DNA from: Bacteroidia bacterium | Lineage (GTDB): Bacteria > Bacteroidota > Bacteroidia > J057 > JADKCL01 | Assembly: GCA_020635905.1 (NCBI GenBank) | Contig: JACJYV010000003.1 | Span: forward strand, 806,001 to 870,000 | DNA length: 64,000 bases | Reading direction: 5' to 3' | Part shown: piece by piece, positions 15,657 through 24,730 of the stretch | Position numbering within the stretch: the stretch's first letter is position 1 | Layout of the letters: the number at the start of each line of letters is the position of its first letter | Made by a program: the position numbers and the translations under genes | The notes under the pieces: generated by a model | Database searches by the model: none | Told to the model about the DNA's origin: nothing | The model's input: only the letters and a program-made list of their open reading frames with translations

Positions 15657-17501
15657 CTATTTGCGTATGCGAATGATTTCCAGCTTATTGTCCAGCAGCA
15701 ACTGCCTCACCCACAGCACATCCCCGTTGGCCAAAACCACTGGCTCCGTTCCGCGGTAGTCAAAATACATGTAGCCCAGGTACTGCACCGCTTTGGGTGT
15801 TTCCAGCTTGAACCAGGTAGGCAGGTCGTAGGTGGCCCCAACCCGCTGTCCATCCTTGTCCAGCAGCTGATAGCGGTCGCGCCAGGTGGACCAGTTGTAG
15901 AGGCCCTCAGCCTCGTGGTCGGCGTAAAGCAGCAAAAATCCCTTCCCGTAGGCAATCAGTTTGTGGTCATGCTCCGAACGCTTTGCGTTCGGGTAAAGCA
16001 TCAGGGCCGGGCCAGGACGGCCGTTTTTATCCATCCGCAGCAGGTGCAGCTTCGGAAAAGTGTAATTCCGTCCCGGATACAGCAGTTTATGAGTCGTGGT
16101 CGTGTACACGGTCAGCGCATATTTATCATTGGCCGCAATGCCCCCGTCGTGGTAATCCTTCGCATCATTATTCCCCAGTTCCCCTGCAATGGGCAGTACA
16201 TTCTTGCGGTAAGGCGGGTCGTCCTGCGGGCGGTACACAGGTTGCACCCGGCTGTAAGCCAGCCCCCTGGGGTACCCATCCCCCACCGTGATCAGGTTGA
16301 AATCCGTGCCATCAAAACAAATTGATTTCGAAAAAGAGTGACTGACCCCCCAGTCCCAGCCTTTGGGTGAAGAACCGTGCATGAGAATTTCCCCGTTTTC
16401 GTCCACCAGGCGCACAAAATCTCCCTGGTGATTCACCCCGTCGCTCCAGTGGCGCAAGGTGCTCAGATACACGGCGTGGTAACCATTTCCAAAAGCAATT
16501 TTGTTTTGCCCATGATCCAGATCCACCCGCTGGTCGCCCTCCTCCTTCAGGTCCTCATCCCCCACCAAAAAAGTCTCAAACCTGAGTTTCATTTCAGACG
16601 AAAATCCCGCCAGAAAAGCATCTGAGTAGGCAATTCCATAATCCACTTCCAGCTTATTTTTCAGAATCAACGCCGCAAATCCCTTGCTGTCGCCCGACAA
16701 AGCCAGCACGACGGTGCCATTTAGTACTTTTTCCGTTCCCACGGGCGCCATTTTCGCATCAAAACGCTGCAAATGAGCATTCCCCAGGGTATCATTATAG
16801 CCCACCACAAAGCCGCCGTCTGGCAAAGCTGCCGCCTGCAATGGAAAATTTTTCAAATTTTTCACATCCAGGGGTGCCTTCATCTGAAATGCCTGGTGAC
16901 TTACTCTCCCCGCCAGCGGACCTTCCACTTTAGCCAAAACTTCCTCCGTCAAAACGGGCGGATCCAGCAAGGTCAGATCCTCCACACTCGGGTTGGTTTG
17001 CTCAGGTTTTTCCACCCTGATCGACCCCAGCATGCGCTCAAACGCATCCCTGGCCAGCGGCCAGTCACTGGCTTTCCAGGTGTGAAAATTAAAAGTCAGG
17101 AGAAATTTAGCGTCAAAATCCACATACAAATCTACCTGGCTGTTTTCTGCATCAAACGTCTCGATCGTAAAAGCAGGCACCCCTGTGCGGCTGGCCAGTC
17201 CAGGATTTCTTCCTGCCTCCAAACGATTGAATTTCTTGCCGTTACGCTTCAGATAGCCCGAAGTCCAGTACTTAAATTTTTCCTTTTCCTCCAGCCCCAT
17301 GCCCCCTTCGCCATAGGCCTTATTCTGAATCCAACCCTTGAAATGCAGGAAATTTTCCCCATCCGTCACCTCAAATTCCTTTGGAATTTCAATAGAAAAC
17401 CCCGCTTTATTGCTGATTCTCACCCATTCATCCTGGGCCCAAACCGTAGCATACGCCCCCATCAGGACGCAAACCACCCAAATTATCTTCGCATGTTTCA
17501 T
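15657..17501 (-). CDS. Secreted protein of unknown function
   Basis: 614 residues from the ATG at 17501, which begins a clear signal peptide (MKHAKIIWVVCVLMGAYATVWAQ). The open frame extends 91 codons further upstream but that part translates a GC-rich intergenic repeat and is unlikely to be used. After an N-terminal domain (about 20-170) the rest is beta-strand rich with periodic W/F/Y and D residues (GKGFLLLYADHEAEGLYNWSTW, FKLETPKAVQYLGYMYFDYRG), suggestive of a beta-propeller. No catalytic motif or T9SS sorting domain was recognised. It converges with the gene at 15042. Confidence 0.75.
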   Translation of the reverse strand: MKHAKIIWVVCVLMGAYATVWAQDEWVRISNKAGFSIEIPKEFEVTDGENFLHFKGWIQNKAYGEGGMGLEEKEKFKYWTSGYLKRNGKKFNRLEAGRNPGLASRTGVPAFTIETFDAENSQVDLYVDFDAKFLLTFNFHTWKASDWPLARDAFERMLGSIRVEKPEQTNPSVEDLTLLDPPVLTEEVLAKVEGPLAGRVSHQAFQMKAPLDVKNLKNFPLQAAALPDGGFVVGYNDTLGNAHLQRFDAKMAPVGTEKVLNGTVVLALSGDSKGFAALILKNKLEVDYGIAYSDAFLAGFSSEMKLRFETFLVGDEDLKEEGDQRVDLDHGQNKIAFGNGYHAVYLSTLRHWSDGVNHQGDFVRLVDENGEILMHGSSPKGWDWGVSHSFSKSICFDGTDFNLITVGDGYPRGLAYSRVQPVYRPQDDPPYRKNVLPIAGELGNNDAKDYHDGGIAANDKYALTVYTTTTHKLLYPGRNYTFPKLHLLRMDKNGRPGPALMLYPNAKRSEHDHKLIAYGKGFLLLYADHEAEGLYNWSTWRDRYQLLDKDGQRVGATYDLPTWFKLETPKAVQYLGYMYFDYRGTEPVVLANGDVLWVRQLLLDNKLEIIRIRK

Positions 17502-17559
17502 GGTAAAATCAATCCCTGCCACGACTAAGCCACCAAGGTAACAAAAAGAATGAGTAGTT

Positions 17560-17700
17560 GGATTTGGGGCTGTCCCGGCCTGCGGCCGCGCCGGGCTCCT
17601 GCAGGGTTTCTCCGTCCGTCGGGGCGCCCTGCTTACCGCAGACCGCGCCCTGACCGCCCTCCAAAGTTTCGGGCGCCCTCCGTACCCCTCAGCCAACCAA
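17560..17700 (+). repeat. GC-rich intergenic element, copy B
   Basis: This non-coding block reads GGGGCTGTCCCGGCCTGCGG, then GGGCTCCTGC, TCCGTCCGTCGGGGCGCCC and TTTCGGGCGCCCTCCGTA. It shares style and short segments (GGCTCCTGC, CCCTCCGTA) with copy A. It lies in the 368-base gene-free interval between the divergent genes at 15657 and 17870. A less certain relative may lie at about 5995-6085. Confidence 0.4.
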
Positions 17701-17869
17701 GGTCTGAAAACCTCAATTCCTCCCAGTCTTTCAAAAAAATTACCCTCCTTTTCCAATTCAGGTTTCCCGGCCAAATCAAAACCCTTCAGCCCCCGTTTTT
17801 TAAGTGTAAATTAATGTAAAAAGGGGTTAAAACATTTCTTTTGGTCATATTATCAGATAGATTTGTACC

Positions 17870-18766
17870 ATGAACCAACGCTTTCTGAGCTTCCCTTTTC
17901 TTGCTTTTTTCCTCCTGCTTTGTCTCACCCTTTCGGGCCAGACCCAGCAGGATCTGGAAGCCAGCCGCATCCTGGTTGCCATGCGACGTGTGGGCGATGA
18001 GGTGTTGCGTGCCTCAGGCGACAGCACCTCCCGCGTCCTGCCCGTGACCCGCGAACTCAACCGCTACCGCATTTCCTTCGCCACTGAGTTTGAATTCAAT
18101 CCCGAAGATCTGGTCGCCACCATCAACCACATCATGATCGAAACCAAAGTTGCAGATGGATTTTTGGTGGAGGTGCAACAATGTGGGTCTGGAGACGTGG
18201 TGTACAGCTACGAAATTACCAACCTGGACACAAGTACAGTCGGGCATTGCAAATCCAGGGCCCTGCCCGTGGATTGTTACCAAATCCTGATTACACCCTG
18301 GCAAAACCCCACTTCCCCGGCAATTTTGCCTGCTCCATCTTCCCCTGCCTCTTCTGGAATATGGATGCTGGGGATTGGATTGGGGCTGTTGCTGGTGCTT
18401 TTACTGGCTTTTTTCAGATTTTTCCCAAAAAAGAAAAGCGTCAAACCCGTGCCCGGGCCCCATGTCATTTCCCTGGGTGAATACCTGTTCGACAAGCGAA
18501 ATATGACCTTAACCCTTGGCAATGAAAGCATTGAACTGAGCAGCAAAGAGGCTGACCTGCTCACCCTCCTGCATACGTCCGCCAATAATACCCTCGAACG
18601 CGAAACCATCCTCAAGGTCGTTTGGGGCGATGCAGGCGATTATGTGGGACGCACCCTCGATGTTTTCATTTCCAAACTCAGAAAAAAACTCCAGGCCGAC
18701 GCCAGCATCAAGATCGTAAATGTGCGGGGTATTGGCTATAAACTCGTGCTGAACGGGGAGGAATAG
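17870..18766 (+). CDS. Membrane-anchored OmpR-type winged-helix regulator
   Basis: 298 residues. A signal peptide (1-22) is followed by an extracytoplasmic domain of about 135 residues with three Cys (C105, C127, C136). A Pro/Ser-rich linker leads to one transmembrane helix at about 162-185, a basic stop (FFPKKKSVK), and a C-terminal trans_reg_C winged helix at about 200-295 (SLGEYLFDKRNMTL, LSSKEADLLTLL, RTLDVFISKLRKKL, VNVRGIGYKLV). The predicted topology is sensor outside and DNA-binding domain inside, the reverse order of ToxR. A TAGATTTG at 17858-17865 just before the ATG resembles the Bacteroidota -7 box, but it would give an almost leaderless mRNA. The ligand and target genes are unknown. 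Confidence 0.88.
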   Translation: MNQRFLSFPFLAFFLLLCLTLSGQTQQDLEASRILVAMRRVGDEVLRASGDSTSRVLPVTRELNRYRISFATEFEFNPEDLVATINHIMIETKVADGFLVEVQQCGSGDVVYSYEITNLDTSTVGHCKSRALPVDCYQILITPWQNPTSPAILPAPSSPASSGIWMLGIGLGLLLVLLLAFFRFFPKKKSVKPVPGPHVISLGEYLFDKRNMTLTLGNESIELSSKEADLLTLLHTSANNTLERETILKVVWGDAGDYVGRTLDVFISKLRKKLQADASIKIVNVRGIGYKLVLNGEE

Positions 18767-18890
18767 GCCTCCTGATCCTGCTGGCTTTCCTTTTTGCCGC
18801 GTTTTCGTGCTTGTATTCGTATAAATTGGGTACCCACTTACCCCTTTCCCCTGACTTTTGCGTACCCCAATCCTCAAATGGGCCTTATTT

Positions 18891-20087
18891 TCACACCCAA
18901 CCCGGGCATTTGAACTTTTGCCCCAGAATGGGCTCGTGGTCCACGCCCAGCCAGTGGGTCAGCAGGTCGGCATAGATCTCGCGAAAATCAGTCTGGTACT
19001 TGAGGTCGCCCTCATCCAGGTCGGTGAGATTGGGATGATTTCCGTGGAAACCAGGCTTTTTCAAAGCCCCGCCAAAGAGAAAGAGCACATTGGCTGTGCC
19101 ATGATCAGTGCCACCCGAGGCATTTTCGCCTACCCGCCTTCCAAATTCAGAAAAGGCCATCACGGTAACGTCCTTCCACCTGCCCTGTGATTTCATTTCA
19201 GCTGCAAATGCGCCCATCGCTTCTGAAAACATGCCCAGCAGGCGCTGTTGCTGCCCTTTCTGATTGACATGGGTATCAAATCCGGGCAGTTCCAAGTAAT
19301 ACACCCGGGTAGGCAGACCCGCCCGGATCATGGCTGCAACCTTGCCAAAGCTCTGGCTCAGCGGATTTCCCGGAAATTCTGTGCGGGTATTGACAATGCC
19401 TGCTTTTTCAAAGATATACTCTGCCGAAGCGGTCGTTTCGGCCAGCGTTTTGTACAGGTAGCTTACCTGAGGATGGTCGCTGTGATGGTCCACCAAAGCC
19501 CGGTTAAAGGGTTCCTGCACAGCCTGATACAACCTTTTGGGGTCATCCATGGCCAGGCCCTTGCATTCGTTGCCTTTGAGAGCCAGACTCAGTCCGCCCC
19601 CCAACTCGATTGCACGGCTGGCGCTTCCATTGTCTGCGCAGGAGGCATCCAGATAACGCCCCAACCAGCCAGTCTGCCAGTAATCAGAGGCGCTGCTGCC
19701 TGCATGCCAGATATCCATGGAGCGAAAATGGGACCGGTCGGGATTGGGATAGCCCACATTCTGGATCACAGTCGCCTCTCCATCCTTGAAAAGTTTGTGA
19801 ATACCGTCCATGGAGGGGTGAAAGCCCAGATAATGATCGGCTTTCAGGATTTCTGAGGCCCTCAGGCCCAGATTGGGGCGCAGCCTGTAATAGGCATCAT
19901 CCCCGAAGGGGATGCAGGTATTGAGCCCGTCGTTGCCGCCCGAAAGCTGGAGCACCACCAGGATTTTTTCGCCCTCCTGCAGCATTTCCTGTCCTGAAAA
20001 TGCTTTCAGAAACGAAGGAATCAAAAAAGTTCCCGCCGCAGCTACCGCGGATGTTTTAAGAAACTGACGCCTGGTTTTGTTATTCAT
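18891..20087 (-). CDS. DUF1501 domain protein, Tat-exported
   Basis: 398 residues. The N-terminus has a Tat-type signal (MNNKTRRQFLKTSAVAAAGTFL). LQLSGGNDGLNTCIPFGDD, RSHFRSMDIW, VYYLELPGFDTHVNQKGQQQ and FSEFGRRVGENASGGTDHGT are hallmarks of DUF1501, a family related to the alkaline phosphatase/sulfatase superfamily with conserved Asp/His that could bind metal. The reaction is not known. It lies 51 bases downstream of the DUF1800 gene; the two families are commonly adjacent in Bacteroidota and Planctomycetes and probably act together outside the cytoplasm. It ends converging with the regulator at 17870. Confidence 0.92.
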   Translation of the reverse strand: MNNKTRRQFLKTSAVAAAGTFLIPSFLKAFSGQEMLQEGEKILVVLQLSGGNDGLNTCIPFGDDAYYRLRPNLGLRASEILKADHYLGFHPSMDGIHKLFKDGEATVIQNVGYPNPDRSHFRSMDIWHAGSSASDYWQTGWLGRYLDASCADNGSASRAIELGGGLSLALKGNECKGLAMDDPKRLYQAVQEPFNRALVDHHSDHPQVSYLYKTLAETTASAEYIFEKAGIVNTRTEFPGNPLSQSFGKVAAMIRAGLPTRVYYLELPGFDTHVNQKGQQQRLLGMFSEAMGAFAAEMKSQGRWKDVTVMAFSEFGRRVGENASGGTDHGTANVLFLFGGALKKPGFHGNHPNLTDLDEGDLKYQTDFREIYADLLTHWLGVDHEPILGQKFKCPGWV

Positions 20088-20138
20088 TTTGATGGTTGTA
20101 AGCGCTGAGTTATTAGTTTATTTTTTGTTTGCCAATTG

Positions 20139-21548
20139 CTAACAAACCTGCCATTCAGGCAGGGAAAGCAGGCGCCAGATCAGGCGCTTTTGCTGCTCTT
20201 CGCCAGTGACCTGGCCCAGGAAATCCAGCACAAAGCGGCTTTGCTGGCTGCCCTGCTGCAATACGCGGGGAGCCAGCCATTGCCATTGCGCCTCCAGGGA
20301 GGCGGGCAGGGGTTTCAGGGCCCGGGCCCAGTTGTATTTCAGATCGAGCTTGTCGGCCAGATTTTTTTGCCAGCGGTCAAAATCATCCTCGGGTTCGCCT
20401 TTCATCCTCATTTCCGGAAATTCCAGTCCCATCAGAATGCCGGCCAGTTTCAGTCTGATCAGCAGGGTACTGCTGTCGATCCAGGCGTGGTCGCCGGGCC
20501 AGCCCGCTACATTGGGTGGTTGGAAAAGCACCTGTCCCAGGCCCCGCTGGATGCGCAGCAGGGGTTTGCAATCCAGTTCTGTATCCAGATCCAGCAGACG
20601 AAAAGTGCCGGCCAGCAGTTCAATCGGGGATTTGATCTTTGCTCCCATGATTTCCGGGCGGTAAAACCATTCTGAATTGAACACCCTGGAAACCGTTTCG
20701 CCGATTTTGTAACCAGAATCATATAACCAGGTGGCGATCTGCCCGATTTTTTCGGCATCAGCCTGCGGACTCACGAAGAAGGCGTAAAGCTTGCCCGCCA
20801 AAAAACGGGCGCATTGCTTCTTTTCGAGCACAATTTTGATGATATCCTCTCCTCCAAGATCACCTGATTTCCCTAAAAAGGTTTTATTTCCATGATCATG
20901 CTGCCGCTCCCGCAATTCGAATTGACCTTCTTCATCAAAATTCCAGCCAGTAAAGGCACGGGCCGCCTCTTTCACATCATTTTCCGAGTAATTTCCACGT
21001 CCCAGGGTAAATAATTCCAGCAATTCGCGGGCAAAATTTTCATTGGGATGGGCCTTGCGATTCTGGCGGTTATTGAGGAAAATAAGCATGGCGGGCGATT
21101 TGCTTACCTCCAGCAGCAAATTTTCAAAAGAGCCCATACCGTATTGACGGACCACGTTATTGAGGTGCTGGGCTGCTGCAGGATTATCCACCCGACAAGC
21201 AAAATGCCCGTGCCAAAACAGGGTGATTTTTTCCCGCAATTGCATTTTGGATTGAGACAATTGCCTCAGCCACTGCACATTGAGCTGCTGAAGCTGTTCT
21301 CTTTGATCCTGCCTGAATTCCTTGCGCTCCTCACGGTCCATTTTCTTTCCCTTCCTTTGCTGGCCCGACTTAAAACGGATCAGATGCAGGGGTTCGTAAT
21401 CGCTGGATTGGGAAAAAAGCTGTTTTACTGCCTCTGGAACAGTCAAAACATAAGTCTTTTCCATTTCAGACAGAGGAATTCCAAATCCACCGCGCAAAAA
21501 GACGTGATTGATTTGCTGTATATGTTGCGTTTCGGGCAGAGGTTGCAT
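20139..21548 (-). CDS. DUF1800 domain protein
   Basis: 469 residues, largely helical. Family marks are KMQLREKITLFWHGHFA, FENLLLEVSKSPAMLIFLNN, NENFARELLELFTLGRGNYSENDVKEAARAFTGW and NVAGWPGDHAWIDSSTLLIRL. The usual DUF1800 protein begins with a helical hairpin region seen here from about residue 10. There is no clear N-terminal signal, unlike its DUF1501 partner. It is the first gene of the two-gene minus-strand unit. The function is unknown; the family is associated with exported, possibly surface-polymer-related systems. Confidence 0.92.
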   Translation of the reverse strand: MQPLPETQHIQQINHVFLRGGFGIPLSEMEKTYVLTVPEAVKQLFSQSSDYEPLHLIRFKSGQQRKGKKMDREERKEFRQDQREQLQQLNVQWLRQLSQSKMQLREKITLFWHGHFACRVDNPAAAQHLNNVVRQYGMGSFENLLLEVSKSPAMLIFLNNRQNRKAHPNENFARELLELFTLGRGNYSENDVKEAARAFTGWNFDEEGQFELRERQHDHGNKTFLGKSGDLGGEDIIKIVLEKKQCARFLAGKLYAFFVSPQADAEKIGQIATWLYDSGYKIGETVSRVFNSEWFYRPEIMGAKIKSPIELLAGTFRLLDLDTELDCKPLLRIQRGLGQVLFQPPNVAGWPGDHAWIDSSTLLIRLKLAGILMGLEFPEMRMKGEPEDDFDRWQKNLADKLDLKYNWARALKPLPASLEAQWQWLAPRVLQQGSQQSRFVLDFLGQVTGEEQQKRLIWRLLSLPEWQVC

Positions 21549-21603
21549 TTAATTTTGACTTGAGAGGATGCTTTTGGTTTAATCAATTTCGTAAATTTAT
21601 TCC

Positions 21604-21951
21604 ATGCGAGACCAACAACCCACCCCCAGACCCGATTCCCAGGAATTTTTGCAGGAGCAGGAATTCTCCCAACATACGCCCCGGCCCTGGATGCGCCGCA
21701 TTTTCATGATTACCATGCTCATTGGCACCGGGCTGGTCTTGTTTTTGTACGGCATGTATTTCAATTCTTTTTCAGAAACAGAATTGGTCAATCTCAGCTT
21801 TGTCTGGATTGGCTGCCTGGCTTTTGGGTTCAGCGGGCTGGAAATGGAGAAACGGGGCAAAAAACTGGTGCTACTCAAAGCATTTGGCTGGGCTTTTCTG
21901 GCCATTTTCCTCCTTACCTTCTTCTTTGCTGCTTTCTGGTCTTCCCTGTGA
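21604..21951 (+). CDS. Small membrane protein, unknown
   Basis: 115 residues. A charged, Pro-rich N-terminus of about 36 residues is followed by three hydrophobic segments at roughly 38-58 (IFMITMLIGTGLVLFLYGMY), 64-83 (LVNLSFVWIGCLAFGFSGLE) and 92-115 (LLKAFGWAFLAIFLLTFFFA). No family was recognised. It is divergent from the DUF1800 gene and converges with the epimerase gene 20 bases away. Coding is supported by its placement and the coherent membrane topology. Confidence 0.7.
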   Translation: MRDQQPTPRPDSQEFLQEQEFSQHTPRPWMRRIFMITMLIGTGLVLFLYGMYFNSFSETELVNLSFVWIGCLAFGFSGLEMEKRGKKLVLLKAFGWAFLAIFLLTFFFAAFWSSL

Positions 21952-21971
21952 AGAAATCAATTGCAGGCAAT

Positions 21972-22880
21972 TCAACTCAGCAAATCCTGCAAAGCTTCTT
22001 CCCAATGGGAAAATTTAAAGGCAAATCCTGACTGAAGCAATCGTTCTGGCGCCGCTTTGCGGCTTTTCAGGATCATTTCCGTCTGACTGCGCAGGGCCCA
22101 GGCCCCGATTTCCAGGGCCCAAACTGGCTGAGGCCAGACCACCCAGGGCTTCAGCGTTTCCTTCAGCAAACGGTTAAAATCCTTGTTCAGGATGGGTTGA
22201 GGCGCCACAATGTTGACCACTCCTTCCATTTCCTGGTCCAGGCAATGTTTGACTGCCCGCACAAAGTCGTGCATGTGAATCCAGCTGATCCATTGGTTTC
22301 CAGGGCCTTGCTTGCTGCAAAACCCTCGTTTAGCCAGCTTTTTCAAAATGGGGAAGGCGCCGCCTTCCCGGCCCATGGCGATGGAAATGCGCAAAGCAAG
22401 TTTGCGGGTTTGAGGCGTATTCGCCTCAAAAAAAGCCTGTTCCCAGGCTTTGGCCACCCCCATGGAAAAATCATTGCCAATGATGCCTTTTGCCTCCGTA
22501 TTTGCCGGCAATTCGCCCCGCGTATCCTGGTAAATGGTGGCCGTGGATGAATTCAGCCAGAAACGGGGCGGATTCTGGCAGGCCGCGATGGCCTGGCCCA
22601 AAATGCGGGTGGAGTCCACCCGACTGTCCAGAATGGCCTTTTTGGCCGCAAGCGTGTAGCGGCAATCCACGGATTTGCCTGCCAGATTGATCAGGGCACA
22701 GGCCCCTTCCAACTCCCTGGCCCAGGGGCCCAAAGTCCGTGCATCCCAGGCGATTTCGTTGGGCCTTTTGGGCGAACGGCAAATGATCCTGACCGGGTAG
22801 CCAAGCCCGGAAAAGTACTTTTCGAGGGCCTGCCCGAGAAATCCCGTTCCGCCTGCAATGAAAATGGTTTTTGAGTCCAT
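21972..22880 (-). CDS. TIGR01777-type NAD-dependent epimerase/reductase
   Basis: 302 residues. An N-terminal Rossmann motif FIAGGTGFLGQALEKYF binds NAD(P). ALINLAGKSVDCRY, LNSSTATIYQDTRGE, WEQAFFEANTP and GNQWISWIHMHDFVRAV are the usual order of motifs in the TIGR01777/SDR39U1 family of extended SDRs (YfcH-like). The domain-terminal DUF1731-like segment (ERLLQSGFAFKF-HWEEALQDLL) is present. The substrate is not known for the family. It stands alone between convergent and same-strand neighbours. Confidence 0.92.
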   Translation of the reverse strand: MDSKTIFIAGGTGFLGQALEKYFSGLGYPVRIICRSPKRPNEIAWDARTLGPWARELEGACALINLAGKSVDCRYTLAAKKAILDSRVDSTRILGQAIAACQNPPRFWLNSSTATIYQDTRGELPANTEAKGIIGNDFSMGVAKAWEQAFFEANTPQTRKLALRISIAMGREGGAFPILKKLAKRGFCSKQGPGNQWISWIHMHDFVRAVKHCLDQEMEGVVNIVAPQPILNKDFNRLLKETLKPWVVWPQPVWALEIGAWALRSQTEMILKSRKAAPERLLQSGFAFKFSHWEEALQDLLS

Positions 22881-22917
22881 GGTATGAGGTTAACCCCGTA
22901 CCCTGAAGATAGTTCGC

Positions 22918-24522
22918 TTATTCCACTTTGACAATTCGCCCGAAAATCCTCTCCCCTTTCGTCTGTGGATGGTTCCCGCACCGGGATTCGCTGTAGAAGG
23001 GGCCTGGATGAAAAATGCTGTAAATGTAAACCCCGGGGCTCAGTTGAGTGGTGTTGAGGGTAAATTTTTCCTGCCCGAGCAAGCTTCCTTCCCAGACTTT
23101 GCGACCTGCCAAATCATAAATCTCCACAGGATAGGAAATTCCCCACGGAAATCTGAGCCTGAAACTGACCTGATCTGTGAAAGGATTGGGATAAACATCC
23201 ACCAGATTGCTGTCGCAGTTCACAGAACCAGGATGGCTGACCTCATACAGGCGCAAAACCACTTCCCGTGCAAATCCGTCAAGTTGCAGGCGAATGGAAG
23301 AGGCATTTTTGAGCGCGGGAGGCGTTCCATAGGTCGAGTCCCAAGCCGTGAGGGGAATTTTATAATGAAACCAATTCACGGATTCCGTATTTCCGTCGGG
23401 CAGGGTCACATTCGCAGTTTTTACTTCAACAATATGGTTCACACCCGCCTGCATGCTGCTTCCTTTGGCCAAAGGAATGTAATATTCATAAAAAGCCTCC
23501 TGGATTTCCAGTTCTCCGTTTGCATTCAGATCCTCGCGGTCAGGAATTTCGAAAACAGTGGGTTGAACTCCCGGGAAATGCTCATAATAATTATTCCCCT
23601 CAACCCCGTTATAGTGAAGGTAACGATCTGAAATAGATGCTGATGCAAGATCATAATCGGCCCCCAGGAAATCCATGAAATTATCTCCACAGGGGTCCGC
23701 GGTCTGCATGGCCAAATAAGTGGGCCCCAGAATACTTTGCAGCGAATCCAGAAAATCCTGATAAAAAATCGCTTCGTCCTCATCACTCATTTCATCATAG
23801 CCCAAATCCTGCTGCACAGCAATCTGGGCATTTTTGGACAAGCCAAGCTGAATCTGATTGGATTGAGGTACCAGTCCCCAGACGGTGGTATCCTGAGGCA
23901 GAATCGTCAGGCTGGCCTCGTTGGCCATGCGCATATCGTAGAGAACGTCCTCAGAAAGATTGCCAAACTGAATGGTAAGCTGCCCGGAATTGGTGGGATC
24001 GTAGATAAATGGATCCAACAGCCAGAATTCCAGGGTATCAAAATTCCAGGAAAAATAATCCAGCCCCAGGTTGCGCATGATGGCCGACCAGTTTTCAGTT
24101 GGATTTTTAAAAGAATTGAGGGAATTGACGCGGGCGGGATCCGTTTCAAAATTGTACGGACCACGTCGGTCGGGCAGGTAATTTAGATCGAGGGTATGGA
24201 TCCAATTATCACCCATCCATCCCAGATTGCCATCCATAAATTCATTGGGCGAAACTTGTCGAAAATAATGATTTGAAAGGTCTGAGACGGGAAAGGCTGC
24301 GGTTGAACTTCCAAAATAAAAATTCGGGTTAATGGTATACCAACTCAGAGCTGCGCGTTTGAAACCCGGGCTCAGGGGATCACCTGTGCTTGCGTTCAAA
24401 TAAGCGGGCGGCACGCTGCTGAGTTTCCAGTTTTTGGCTTCACCCAGGAAAGTCTGGCTTTTGGCAGGAAAAAATCCCAGTACAAGGAGTAATACGGGCA
24501 GAATGACGAGGTTCTTTTTCAT
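22918..24522 (-). CDS. SprA-like domain protein with T9SS sorting signal
   Basis: 534 residues. A signal peptide (MKKNLVILPVLLLVLGFFPA) is followed by about 400 residues that recall part of SprA/Sov, the giant outer-membrane T9SS translocon: LNYLPDRRGPYNFE, WSAIMRNLG, FDTLEFWLLDPFIYDP, TIQFGNLSEDVLYD, YLHYNGVEGNN and IPDREDLNANGELE-EA-YEYYIPL. SprA is normally well over 2000 residues and has no sorting domain. Here the homologous part ends in a type A T9SS C-terminal domain (VDVYPNPFTDQVSF..., VEIYDLAGRKVWEG, LSPGVYIYSI). It may be secreted by T9SS and act as a SprA-mimicking plug, partner or surface protein. The similarity is recalled, not computed. Upstream bases 24523-24730 hold no gene. 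Confidence 0.8.
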   Translation of the reverse strand: MKKNLVILPVLLLVLGFFPAKSQTFLGEAKNWKLSSVPPAYLNASTGDPLSPGFKRAALSWYTINPNFYFGSSTAAFPVSDLSNHYFRQVSPNEFMDGNLGWMGDNWIHTLDLNYLPDRRGPYNFETDPARVNSLNSFKNPTENWSAIMRNLGLDYFSWNFDTLEFWLLDPFIYDPTNSGQLTIQFGNLSEDVLYDMRMANEASLTILPQDTTVWGLVPQSNQIQLGLSKNAQIAVQQDLGYDEMSDEDEAIFYQDFLDSLQSILGPTYLAMQTADPCGDNFMDFLGADYDLASASISDRYLHYNGVEGNNYYEHFPGVQPTVFEIPDREDLNANGELEIQEAFYEYYIPLAKGSSMQAGVNHIVEVKTANVTLPDGNTESVNWFHYKIPLTAWDSTYGTPPALKNASSIRLQLDGFAREVVLRLYEVSHPGSVNCDSNLVDVYPNPFTDQVSFRLRFPWGISYPVEIYDLAGRKVWEGSLLGQEKFTLNTTQLSPGVYIYSIFHPGPFYSESRCGNHPQTKGERIFGRIVKVE

Positions 24523-24730
24523 GGTAAACAGGTTGGTTTATTCAAATCGGGAACATTTGGAGGAATTTTGATCCAATTCCAAATGTTCTGGAACAAATTT
24601 ACAGGCAAAAAACAGGTTTAAATAGTCAAAAATTGATGGACCTGATCTTCTGAACCTTGCGGCAAAAATTTCAGGTACGGATTTTGATTCTGATTTGAAA
24701 AAGCTGAATTTCAATCGTGTTACTGACTTT

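Noticed and set aside
17502..17774. 91-codon N-terminal extension of the secreted protein at 15657
   Set aside because: The extra residues translate a GC-rich intergenic repeat and precede a proper signal peptide at 17501.
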